NCBI GenBank assembly: GCA_019240115.1
Contig: JAFAYV010000042.1
Coordinates: 1-56,428, forward strand
Source: Solirubrobacterales bacterium
Lineage (GTDB): Bacteria; Actinomycetota; Thermoleophilia; Solirubrobacterales; Solirubrobacteraceae
Direction of reading: 5' to 3'
DNA: 56,428 nt
Below are positions 26,258 to 34,217 of the stretch, piece by piece (within the stretch, counting starts at the first letter, position 1; each line of letters begins with the position of its first letter). The position numbers and the translations under genes are program-made. The notes under the pieces were generated by a model. It was not told the DNA's origin. It saw only the letters and a program-made list of their open reading frames with translations, and did not search any database.

Positions 26258-27265
26258 TCATTCGGGCGCCGGCGCGGGCCCGGCGGCGAAGTCGCGTGCG
26301 GCGAGGAGGAGCATCTGGTTCAGCCGACCGGACCACAGGTTCCAGTTGTGCCCGCCGGGATAGATCGCCCAGTCGACGTCGCTGCCGGTGGCGCGCAGGG
26401 CGGCCACCATCGGCGGCGTCTGCCAGCTGTCGGACTCGTCGCGGCCGACATAGAAGAACGCGCGCAGCGGGTCTCGTCGCAACTGGACTCGCCGCGTGAA
26501 CACGTACTCGAGCGGGCTGTTGTCGAAGATCTGCTGCGGCGTGGCGTGGCTAAAGACGCCGGTGGGGGTCTGCAGGAAGTACCCCGACCAGACCTGGACG
26601 GCGCCGAACAGGGCCGGCGCGTGCAGGCCGAGGTTGACGGCGCCGTAGGCCCCCGCCGACAGGCCGGCGATGACCCGATCCTGACGGAACGGCAGCGTCG
26701 CGAACCGGAGGTCGACGTCGTGCACGACGTCGACGACGTAGCTCAGGAACGCGCCCGACCTCGTGTTCGCCCACTCCGAGTCCGACGACGTGCGCCCGTC
26801 GATCCGCCCGTCGGGGAAGACGAGGATCATCGGCGACACCCGGCCGGCGGCGATGAGCCGCTCCAGCCGGAGCTCGATGTCGGCGTTGGCGGTGAAGGCG
26901 AGCGGGCGCCCGGGCATGCCATGCAGGCCGTAGAACACCGGCAGGCGATGCGTCGGTCGGTAGTCGCGCGGCAGGTAGACGAGGTAGTCGGCGACCCGGT
27001 GAAGCGCTTGCGAATGGAAGAAGATCCGGCTCAGATGACCCGGACCGACCTGCGTCGCCGGGTGCGTCGCGGCGTAGCGAGTCCATCGTCGGACGCGTGC
27101 GCGGTCCTTGCCGTGACCGGCGACCGCGTGCGCCGGCGCCGCCGACGAGCCCTGAGAGCTCGGCGGGGCCGCGAGCAGGAGGTAGGCGACGATCGCCAGC
27201 GCCGCGCACGCCGCGAACGCGACGACGAGCGCGGGGCCGCGTCCGAAGCGGTGGCTATCGAGCAC
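26258..27265 (-). CDS. Membrane-anchored alpha/beta-hydrolase, putative esterase (esterase D/antigen 85-like)
   Basis: 335 residues. Residues 10-33 form a signal anchor (PALVVAFAACAALAIVAYLL), so the domain should be extracytoplasmic. The hydrolase core has an oxyanion strand VFYGLHGMPG, MILVFPDGRIDGR, the nucleophile Ser203 in GLSAGAYGA, probable Asp276 in VGRDESD, and His306 in GGHNWN. It is about 60% similar by eye to the N-terminal half of the next protein upstream (shared DSEWANT, WSGYFLQT, HATPQQ). It overlaps the end of that gene by 11 bases. Proximity to an aminoacyl-lipid synthase suggests a hydrolase of aminoacylated or other membrane lipids (inference). Confidence 0.87.
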   Translation of the reverse strand: MLDSHRFGRGPALVVAFAACAALAIVAYLLLAAPPSSQGSSAAPAHAVAGHGKDRARVRRWTRYAATHPATQVGPGHLSRIFFHSQALHRVADYLVYLPRDYRPTHRLPVFYGLHGMPGRPLAFTANADIELRLERLIAAGRVSPMILVFPDGRIDGRTSSDSEWANTRSGAFLSYVVDVVHDVDLRFATLPFRQDRVIAGLSAGAYGAVNLGLHAPALFGAVQVWSGYFLQTPTGVFSHATPQQIFDNSPLEYVFTRRVQLRRDPLRAFFYVGRDESDSWQTPPMVAALRATGSDVDWAIYPGGHNWNLWSGRLNQMLLLAARDFAAGPAPAPE

Positions 27266-29888
27266 GGCTGAGCGGGGGTGGCAGCGCGGGCAGGGCGGGC
27301 AGCCGCCGCGTCGCGAGGCCGCCGAGGCCGGGCAGCGGACGAGGCAGCAGGGCGGCGGCGGTGAGCAGCAGCCACGCGAGCCACGGGCCCAGGGGCGGCT
27401 GGCGGTCGAGCAGGACGTGCTCGAGCCGGAGGTTGCGCGCGAGCGCGAAGCTCGCGTCGGAGGCGGCCAGCAGCAGCACCGCGGCGAGACCGGCGACGAT
27501 CACCGCGCGCCGCGCCGGGGGCATGCGGTGAAGCGCCAACCCGAGCACGAGCCCGGTGGCGAGCCACGCGGCGAGCACCCGCGCGAGCGGCTGGGCGTCG
27601 AAGCCCGCCAGCTGGAGCAGCGGCAGCGCATCGGGCACCCGCGGCCCGGCGGCCAGCCAGCGCAGCTGACGCAGCTCGTAGAGCAACCCGGTGCCGGCGG
27701 CGACCGCGACGAGCACCGCCAGCACGGCCGCGACTCCGCGCGCGGCCGTGCGCGCCATCCCGCCCGCGGCCGCGCGCGCCGCCCGCCCCGTCGAGACCGC
27801 CGCCGCCAACGGCGGCGTCCGCGCGCTCTCCTCGTCGTCACCGACGAGCTCGGCCTGGGCCTCGGCGAGCGGCCGCACGCACGCGAGCACGAGGGCCACC
27901 GCCACGACGTGGCCGGCGGTGGCCGCCGGCGACCCGCCGATCGACTCGCCGAAGGCGACGACGCCGATGATCATCGCCGCCACCGCCGTGAACGCGTTCA
28001 TCAGCGACAGCGGCTTCACCGCGTCGCGCTCGCGCAGCGCGGCCTGGAAGGCGGCGAACCCGGCGAAGGTGCAGGTCGCGGCGAGGATCGTCCACCCCGA
28101 CAGCAGGGCGCCGAGCCCGTGGTGGCGCAGCGCGAACGCTTCGGCCTTGATCGCTGCGTCGGCGACCCCGTACATCACGCCCGCCGCCACCGCCTGGGCG
28201 GCGGTCCGCCGCGACGCCGAGAGCCCGGCGGCGACCGCGACCGCGAGCAGCGTGGCGAGCAGGAGCGCTCCCGGATGCAGGTGAGGATGACCGTGGGTGC
28301 TGTGAAATCCGACCGGCAGCGACGCCAGGCTGAGCGCGACGACGCCGACCGCGATCAGCTGCGCGCGTTCGATCCGATGCCCGAACAGGCGAGCGGCGAG
28401 CGGCACCGAGATCGCAAGGCTTCCGGCGGCGAACGCCTGGACGAGGGTCAGCGGCGCGATCGCGACGGCGACGATCTGACTGGCGAAGCCGAGCCAGCCC
28501 ACGGCCTGGCCGCCGAGCCACGTCCGATTGCGCAGCGCCTGCGCGAGCGAGGCGCGGCCGCGGGCGAGGTCCTGTGCCCGGCCACGGTGCTGCAGGACGA
28601 AGCCGAGGTTGATGAGCGCGGCCGAGACGAGCGCGAGCAGCAGGGCGGCGATGAGTCGCAGCTCGGAGTGATGGTGGGCGCGGCGGGGACCGACGGCCGG
28701 GGCGGTCGCCGCACGCGAGGTCGCCGCGCGCGAGGTCGCCGAGGGCTGGGACGCGGCGCCGGCGCCGGGGGCGGTCGCCGCGCGCGAGGTCGCCGGGAAC
28801 CGAGGCGCGGCGCCGGCGCGGCCGCCGGCCAGCCGGCCGAGGTTCGGCAATGCGAAACTGGCAGCCGGAACGTCGCGCCTGACCGGCTTATTGGCGGCCA
28901 CCCCCGTGTGGATAGCTAGCCGCCCGCGGTCGGCCAGCCTCGCGGCCTCGCGATGCGGTGCGGCGTAGCTGGTTCCCACCGGATGCGTGAAGTCCCAGGA
29001 GGCGAGGTCGAGCATCTGGTTCAGCCGCGGGTACCAGACCGACCAGTCGTGGCCGCCCGCGTAGACGCGGGCGGTGACCCCGACCCCGCGGGCGCGCAGC
29101 GCGCGGACCATCGGCGCCAGCTGGCGGGTCGCATCGTCGTCGCGCCCGGAGAACGCGTAGACGCGGAGCGGGTCGCTTCGCAGCTGGGCTCCCAGCGTGC
29201 GCACGTCCTCGAGCGGGCTGTTGTAAAACAGCTGCTGCGGCGTGGCGTGGGCGAAGACTCCGGTGTGGGTCTGCAGGAAGTACCCCGACCACGACTGGAC
29301 GTCGGCGAACTCGCCGAGGTGGTGCAGCGCGACGTTCATCGCGCCGTAGGCGCCCGCCGAGAAGCCCCCGATCATCCGGTCGCGGCGGTCGACGAGCGTC
29401 GCGAAGCGGTGGTCGACGTCGCGGACGACCTCGAGCACGTAGCTCTCGTAGTCCCCGCGGGCCGTGTTCGCCCACTCCGAGTCCGAGTAGACGCTGCCAC
29501 CGATCCGCCCGTCGGGAAAGACGAGGATCATCGGGCGCGCGCGGCCGAGGCTGATCTGGTTGTCGAGGCGGACGTCGAGGTTGGCGATCGTCACGAACAC
29601 GTGTGGCTGCCCCGCCATCCCGTGCAGCAAATAATCGACCGGGTAGCGCCGCGCGGGGTCGTAATGCGGCGGCAGGTAGACGAGGTAGTCGGCGCGCCGG
29701 TGAAGCGCCGACGAACGGAAGTGGACCTCCAGCAGGCGTCCGGTGCCCGCGCGCGGGAGCTTGACCACGGTCGCAAAGCCGCGGTGCAGGTCGTAGTCGC
29801 GGCTGTAGCTGACCGTGCCGACGAGCCCGACGGCGGTCACCGCCACCGCCGCCAGGACGACCGCGACCCGCAGCGCGGTCCGCCTCAT
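27255..29888 (-). CDS. Fusion: extracytoplasmic esterase domain + DMT/EamA-type membrane transporter
   Basis: 877 residues from ATG 29888. Part 1 (residues 1-305) is an anchored esterase: membrane segment 8-27, LLHGMAGQPH, Ser177 in GGFSAGAYGA, Asp250 in FSGRDD and His280 in AGGHDW. A 100-residue Ala/Arg/Thr-rich linker follows (repeated TSRAAT). Part 2 (409-690) is a DMT-superfamily permease of about nine helices (LINLGFVLQHRG, LTLVQAFAAGSLAISVPLAA, PLSLMNAFTAVAAMIIGVVAFGE). Part 3 adds about four more hydrophobic segments. No stop or plausible internal start separates the parts. The start overlaps the DUF2156 stop as ATGA. Joint lipid cleavage and export or flipping is a hypothesis. Confidence 0.85.
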   Translation of the reverse strand: MRRTALRVAVVLAAVAVTAVGLVGTVSYSRDYDLHRGFATVVKLPRAGTGRLLEVHFRSSALHRRADYLVYLPPHYDPARRYPVDYLLHGMAGQPHVFVTIANLDVRLDNQISLGRARPMILVFPDGRIGGSVYSDSEWANTARGDYESYVLEVVRDVDHRFATLVDRRDRMIGGFSAGAYGAMNVALHHLGEFADVQSWSGYFLQTHTGVFAHATPQQLFYNSPLEDVRTLGAQLRSDPLRVYAFSGRDDDATRQLAPMVRALRARGVGVTARVYAGGHDWSVWYPRLNQMLDLASWDFTHPVGTSYAAPHREAARLADRGRLAIHTGVAANKPVRRDVPAASFALPNLGRLAGGRAGAAPRFPATSRAATAPGAGAASQPSATSRAATSRAATAPAVGPRRAHHHSELRLIAALLLALVSAALINLGFVLQHRGRAQDLARGRASLAQALRNRTWLGGQAVGWLGFASQIVAVAIAPLTLVQAFAAGSLAISVPLAARLFGHRIERAQLIAVGVVALSLASLPVGFHSTHGHPHLHPGALLLATLLAVAVAAGLSASRRTAAQAVAAGVMYGVADAAIKAEAFALRHHGLGALLSGWTILAATCTFAGFAAFQAALRERDAVKPLSLMNAFTAVAAMIIGVVAFGESIGGSPAATAGHVVAVALVLACVRPLAEAQAELVGDDEESARTPPLAAAVSTGRAARAAAGGMARTAARGVAAVLAVLVAVAAGTGLLYELRQLRWLAAGPRVPDALPLLQLAGFDAQPLARVLAAWLATGLVLGLALHRMPPARRAVIVAGLAAVLLLAASDASFALARNLRLEHVLLDRQPPLGPWLAWLLLTAAALLPRPLPGLGGLATRRLPALPALPPPLSRAR
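28697..28805. repeat. Imperfect tandem repeat encoding the linker of the esterase-transporter fusion
   Basis: A segment beginning CCGGGGCGGTCGCCGC..GCGAGGTCGCC at 28697-28725 recurs at 28765-28794, with an extra 15-base GCGCGCGAGGTCGCC unit at 28726-28740. The tails before the third block are also similar (GCGGCGCCGGCG). The repeat stays in frame and encodes the TSRAAT-type low-complexity linker. Confidence 0.7.
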
Positions 29889-31348
29889 CGGCTCGCCCTC
29901 CCGAGCGTGGGCGGCAGCGCCGCCACCAGCCGCCGCAGCCGCGCAAGCTCGAGGCTCAGCAGGCGCCGCGGCTCGGGGAGGTAGCCCTCGGCCTGCAGCA
30001 CCCGATAGATCGCCCCCGGCAGCGCCGCGCGCGACTGGTAGACGAGGTAGCGCGGACGCCACTCGGGCGAGAACTTCTGGCAGAACTGCACGAGGCTGTC
30101 CATCTGGAACCGGCGGCGCAGCAGCGCCAGAGCGAGCCGGGTCAGCCCCCGCTGCAGCCGGTTGCCCGAGGGCTCGCGGCGCGCGAGGTGGGCGAGGCCC
30201 GCGTAGTTGAGGCTGACCTCGGGCACGCCGCGCTCGCGCGCGACGATCAGCGCACGGCAGACGAGCGCCTCGTTGAGGCCGTTCGGCGAGTCGCCGACGC
30301 GGCGCATCGTGTCCAGTGACAGGTTCCCGCGGTGGGCGAGGAAGCGCATCGACGCGCACAGCTCCCCGCTCGGGGATCGCGCGAGCAGGTAGAGGTCGTC
30401 GGGACGCACGCCGGGATCGAAGGCGCCCATGGACATCACGAAGCCGAGCAGGCGCTCGCGCTGGGCGCGCCACCGTGCCTCGAGCGCGTCGATCTCGGCC
30501 TCGAGCGCATCGTCGATCGCGCGTCCCTCGTAGGCGTCGATGCGCCAGCCGCGGCGCTCGATCCGGTGCACCGACTGGCGCAGCTTGCGCACCGGCCGGC
30601 CCTCGAGCGTGAAGCGCGCCGGGTCCACGACCGCCTCCTCGCCGACGCAGATCGCGCGCAGGCCGAGCCCCCGATAGTCGGCCAGGTGGCGCTCGGAGCT
30701 GCCGTAGACGACGACCCGGGCGCCGGTCCGCCGCGCCCGGTGCAGCAGCTGACCGAGCAGCGTGGCCGCCGCGCCCTCGGGCCCCACCGGATCGCCGGAG
30801 ACGACCGCGGTCCCGCCGATGCTGCGGAACGCGAGCACCCCGCCGGAGGTGAAGTGAAAGCTCTTGTCGGGTCGACAGACGAACGGCGAGAGCGAGTCGG
30901 TGCCGTGCGCGGCGACGACCGCTCGGGCGCGCATCAGCGCGTCGGGCGCGATCTCGCCCCGCAGCGGCTGCGGTCGCGCGAGCGCGCGGAGCGCGAGCAC
31001 CGAGGCGGCGACCGCGACGACGAGAAGCAGCTCGCCGAGCGCGCCGGCATGCGCGCGCGCGGTCGGGTGGGTCAGCGCGCCGCGAGCCACGGCGAGGACG
31101 CTGCGCCCCGAGGGCGGCTCGCTCAGGGCCGCCCAGCCGGCCAGCGCCCAGGCGAGCGCCGCCACCCAGACGGTGACCCGGCGCAGCGGGCCCGCGCCGT
31201 CGACGCTTGCGCCGGCCGCCGCCAGCATGCCGACGACGAGCACGAGGCCGACCGAGATCGCGGTCGTGCGCGTGCCGACGATCGGCCACGCGCCGAGCAC
31301 CGCGGCCGCGAGCAGCGCGACCCACCATCGCCGCGCGCTTACGGGCAC
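29885..31348 (-). CDS. DUF2156 phosphatidylglycerol lysyltransferase-like protein (MprF C-terminal type)
   Basis: 487 residues from GTG 31348 with GGAGG at good spacing. Residues 1-125 hold about four membrane segments, far fewer than the 14 of full MprF. Residues 130-475 are the cytosolic DUF2156 domain: DKSFHFTSGGVLAFRSIGGTAVVSGDP, ARVVVYGSSERHLADYR, KLRQSVHRIERRGW and SLNYAGLAHLARRE. These tandem GNAT folds transfer an amino acid from aminoacyl-tRNA to phosphatidylglycerol or another lipid, reducing surface charge. The flippase part of MprF is missing, so a separate exporter is needed. The fused permease in the next gene is a candidate. Confidence 0.85.
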   Translation of the reverse strand: MPVSARRWWVALLAAAVLGAWPIVGTRTTAISVGLVLVVGMLAAAGASVDGAGPLRRVTVWVAALAWALAGWAALSEPPSGRSVLAVARGALTHPTARAHAGALGELLLVVAVAASVLALRALARPQPLRGEIAPDALMRARAVVAAHGTDSLSPFVCRPDKSFHFTSGGVLAFRSIGGTAVVSGDPVGPEGAAATLLGQLLHRARRTGARVVVYGSSERHLADYRGLGLRAICVGEEAVVDPARFTLEGRPVRKLRQSVHRIERRGWRIDAYEGRAIDDALEAEIDALEARWRAQRERLLGFVMSMGAFDPGVRPDDLYLLARSPSGELCASMRFLAHRGNLSLDTMRRVGDSPNGLNEALVCRALIVARERGVPEVSLNYAGLAHLARREPSGNRLQRGLTRLALALLRRRFQMDSLVQFCQKFSPEWRPRYLVYQSRAALPGAIYRVLQAEGYLPEPRRLLSLELARLRRLVAALPPTLGRASR

Positions 31349-31377
31349 TTGACCTCCGCCCTGGCAGACTCATCCGC

Positions 31378-32040
31378 GTGCTCCGCCGCCTGAGGGTCGG
31401 GTTCGCCATCGTGGCGCTGCCCGTCGTCGCCGCGGCGCTGGCCGAGGAGCATCTGCAGGCGATCGTCGTCGCGCCCCAGGGGGCGCGAACGCAGAACGAC
31501 GACCCCGAGTACCTCGACTGGTCGCCGACCGACGACTGGTCGCGCGCGATCAGCGACGAGTTGACGAGGTGCGTCGACCACCGCCTGCGGACGATCGCAA
31601 GCCGCGCCGGCCGGGCGCTCATCGGGCTCTCGGCCGCCGGATACGGGGCCCTGAACATCGGGCTGCGCACGCTTGCCACGTTCGCGGCGGTCGAGTCCTG
31701 GAGCGGCTACTTCGTCGCCACCGACCCGAGCGGCCGTCACGCGCTGGCGCTGCGGACGCCCGCCGCGCGCCGGGCCGCCACCGTCCCCCGCGGCTCCGAG
31801 CTCGCCGCCGAGCTCGCGCGCTTCCCGTCGCTCATCGCCTTCTACGTCGGGCGCGGCGACGGCCGCTTCCTCGACATGAACAAGGCGTTCGACGCGACGC
31901 TGACCCGCAGCCACATCGCGCACGTCTACCGCTCGTATCCCGGCGGGCACTCGCCCGCATTGTGGCAGGAGCAGGCGCCCTCCTGGCTGTCGCTGGCGCT
32001 GACCGCTCTGCGCCGTGACCGCGCGGCGGCCGGCCGCTGA
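31378..32040 (+). CDS. N-terminally truncated esterase paralogue
   Basis: 220 residues from GTG 31378. The C-terminal two-thirds match the two esterases on the other strand: Ser85 in GLSAAGYGA, WSGYF, Asp161 in YVGRGD and His191 in PGGHSP. About 100 residues that carry the first strands and the oxyanion loop (LHGMPG in the paralogues) are missing and replaced by a short hydrophobic leader. There is no visible Shine-Dalgarno. The start is only 29 bases from the divergent synthase start, leaving little room for a promoter. It may be a decaying copy or a remnant of an inversion or deletion. Confidence 0.6.
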   Translation: MLRRLRVGFAIVALPVVAAALAEEHLQAIVVAPQGARTQNDDPEYLDWSPTDDWSRAISDELTRCVDHRLRTIASRAGRALIGLSAAGYGALNIGLRTLATFAAVESWSGYFVATDPSGRHALALRTPAARRAATVPRGSELAAELARFPSLIAFYVGRGDGRFLDMNKAFDATLTRSHIAHVYRSYPGGHSPALWQEQAPSWLSLALTALRRDRAAAGR

Positions 32041-32054
32041 TCGTGTCGCGGAGC

Positions 32055-32255
32055 TCATGCGCGGTGCACCAGGCGCCAGGCGAGGCGCGACAGCGCCCAC
32101 GGGCGGTGCACGGGTGACGGACCGGCGCGCTCGGCGCGCTCGCGCGAGTTGCGTCCGTAGCCGCAGAGCGCGCATCCCGCGATCAGCGAGGTCACCCGCT
32201 CGCCGCACGACGGACAGATGCGGGCGCGCTTGTCCGGGCTGAAGAGCATCGCCAT
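32055..32255 (-). CDS. Small zinc-ribbon protein
   Basis: 66 residues from ATG 32255. Two Cys pairs, ICPSCGERV and GCALCGYGRN, separated by 11 residues form a zinc-ribbon knuckle. The rest is basic (NSRERAERAG, LSRLAWRLVHRA). No wider family is recognised; such miniproteins are common in actinobacteria. It converges with the truncated esterase gene and is divergent from the response regulator. Confidence 0.6.
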   Translation of the reverse strand: MAMLFSPDKRARICPSCGERVTSLIAGCALCGYGRNSRERAERAGPSPVHRPWALSRLAWRLVHRA

Positions 32256-32400
32256 GGAGTCTGCGCAGGTCCGCGGGCGAGCTCCATCGGTCGATGCGGG
32301 TGTTGCGGCGGACGTCGCACATCCGCCGATCGGGCGACCGCCGTCACCCCGATCGGCCGATGTCCGACGCAAGCGTCGCGTGCTACAAGCTGCTCATAGC

Positions 32401-33045
32401 GTGACCAGACCTCCGATCACCGTGCTCGTCGCCGACGATCACCCGCTGTTTCGTGACGGCATCGTGCGGGCGGTGCGCGAACGTCCGACGCTCCGGCTCG
32501 TCGGGGAGGCCTCCGACGGACGCGAGGCGCTGGCGCGGATCCGCGAGCTCGCGCCCGACGTCGCCGTGCTCGACCTCAAGCTGCCCGAGCTCGACGGGCT
32601 CCAGATCGTCCGGGCGCTGCGGCGCGACGGGGTGCCGTCTCGGGTGCTGATGCTGTCCGCATTCACCGACGGCCCGGTCGTGCACGAGCTGCTCTCGGCG
32701 GGCGCCGCCGGCTTCCTGCCCAAGAGCGTCGAGCGCGTCGAGGTCTGCGACGCGATCGAGAGCCTCGCGCGCGGCAACACCGTGCTTGAGCCCTCGCTGC
32801 AGGACGGCCTGCTCGCGGCGATCCGCGCCGGGGGGGCGCAGGCCGAGCAGCCGTGGCTGACCGATCGCGAGCGCGAGATCCTCGGGCTCATCGCCGAGGG
32901 GCTGACCGCGCCCGGCATCGGGGAGCACCTGCATCTCGCCTCGGGCACCGTCAAGACGCACCTCAGCCACCTGTACGAGAAGCTCGGGGTGTCGGACCGC
33001 GCCGCCTGCGTCGCCGAGGCGATGCGCCGCGGCCTGCTCGAATGA
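32401..33045 (+). CDS. NarL/FixJ-family response regulator
   Basis: 214 residues from GTG 32401. Receiver domain 1-125: acidic pair in VLVADDHPLFRDG, phosphoacceptor Asp in VAVLDLKLPELDG, Thr/Ser in LMLSAFTDG and Lys in GFLPKSVER. A LuxR-type HTH occupies residues 150-210 (LTDREREILGLIAEGL, then GTVKTHLSHLYEKLGVSDR). Its stop overlaps the kinase start as ATGA, so the two form a cognate pair. Target genes are not evident. Confidence 0.95.
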   Translation: MTRPPITVLVADDHPLFRDGIVRAVRERPTLRLVGEASDGREALARIRELAPDVAVLDLKLPELDGLQIVRALRRDGVPSRVLMLSAFTDGPVVHELLSAGAAGFLPKSVERVEVCDAIESLARGNTVLEPSLQDGLLAAIRAGGAQAEQPWLTDREREILGLIAEGLTAPGIGEHLHLASGTVKTHLSHLYEKLGVSDRAACVAEAMRRGLLE

Positions 33046-34211
33046 GCAACTGGCGTCCGCGGCTCGACGAGCAGCTGGGTATCGCCGCGCTGCGGCTCGC
33101 GCTCGTCCCGGTGGCGCTCATCACCTGCTCGGGCAAGGGAAGCCTGAACTCGCAGCTCTACCCCTGGTTGATCGCCACCTTCGGCCTCTACTCGGTCGGA
33201 TCGCTGATCGTCGCCGCGTTCGGCGACCCGACGCCGCGGATCTCGCTGACCCCGGCGGTGGTCGACCTGTGCGCGGTGGCCGCGCTCGTCTACGTCACCG
33301 GAGGCGCGCATTCGCCGCTGAAGTTCGCCTTCTACGTGCTGCCGATCGCCGCCGCGCTGCGCCTGTCGCCGAGCCTGACCGCGAGCTGGGCGGTGCTGTC
33401 GGTGCTCGCGTTCCTCGCGGTCACGCTGCCCGACCCGCGCACGGTGCTGCCCGACGACCTCGACCTCGTGCTCGACGACAGCCTCTCGCTGCTGTGGGTC
33501 TCGAGCGCCGCAATCATGCTCTCGGCGATGGTGGGCAGCCGCCAGCGCGCGCTCGTCGGGTTCGCCGAGATGCGCCGTGACCTCGTCCAACAGGCGCTCG
33601 ACGCCGGAGCCCACGAGCAGCGCCGGCTCGCCGAGGAGCTGCACGACCACGCCGTCCAGAACGTCCTGCTCGCCCGCCAGGAGCTCGCCGACATCGTCCG
33701 CGGCGTGCCCGGCGCCGCCGACCGGGCCCGCGCGGCCCTCGACGAGACCGACCGCCAGCTGCGCCAGGAGATCTTCGCCATGCATCCGCTCAGCCTCGAG
33801 CAGGCGGGGCTGTCGGCGATCCTCTCCAGCCTTGCCGAGGGCGCCGGGCACCGCGGCGGCTTCTCGACGCGGGTTCGCGTCACCCCGGCCGCCGAGCGCG
33901 GCGGCCAGCGGGACATCATCGTCACCAGCGCCCGGGAGCTGTTGACCAACGTCGCCAAGCACGCCCACGCCAGCCACGTCGAGGTGCAGCTGCGCACCGC
34001 CGACGGCATGCTCGAGCTGACCGTCTCCGACGATGGCGCCGGCATGGACCGCGACGAGGTCGCCGAGGCGGTGCGGGGCGGCCACATCGGCCTGGCCAGC
34101 GTCCGCGAGCGGCTGCGCTCGCGCGACGGCCGGCTCGACATCAGCGCTCGGCCCGGCGCCGGAACGACCGCGACGGTGACGATCCCCCGCGACGGCCGGC
34201 CGTCGCGCTGA
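33042..34211 (+). CDS. Membrane sensor histidine kinase (NarL-type, HisKA_3)
   Basis: 389 residues. About five membrane segments lie within residues 10-165 (LALVPVALITCS, LIATFGLYSVGSLIVAAF, VVDLCAVAALVYV, LSVLAFLAVTLP, LLWVSSAAIMLS) with short loops, so the signal may be sensed within the membrane. The DHp helix contains the phospho-His in EQRRLAEELHDHAVQNVL. The ATPase domain shows ELLTNVAKHAHAS (N box), VSDDGAGMD (G1) and GHIGLASVRERLRS (G2). It is translationally coupled to the response regulator. Confidence 0.94.
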   Translation: MSNWRPRLDEQLGIAALRLALVPVALITCSGKGSLNSQLYPWLIATFGLYSVGSLIVAAFGDPTPRISLTPAVVDLCAVAALVYVTGGAHSPLKFAFYVLPIAAALRLSPSLTASWAVLSVLAFLAVTLPDPRTVLPDDLDLVLDDSLSLLWVSSAAIMLSAMVGSRQRALVGFAEMRRDLVQQALDAGAHEQRRLAEELHDHAVQNVLLARQELADIVRGVPGAADRARAALDETDRQLRQEIFAMHPLSLEQAGLSAILSSLAEGAGHRGGFSTRVRVTPAAERGGQRDIIVTSARELLTNVAKHAHASHVEVQLRTADGMLELTVSDDGAGMDRDEVAEAVRGGHIGLASVRERLRSRDGRLDISARPGAGTTATVTIPRDGRPSR

Positions 34212-34217
34212 CGTCAG

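Noticed and set aside
31207-31377. Longer N-terminus for the truncated esterase
   Set aside because: The extension is Arg/Pro-rich and lies antisense to the start of the DUF2156 gene; it does not restore the missing hydrolase strands.
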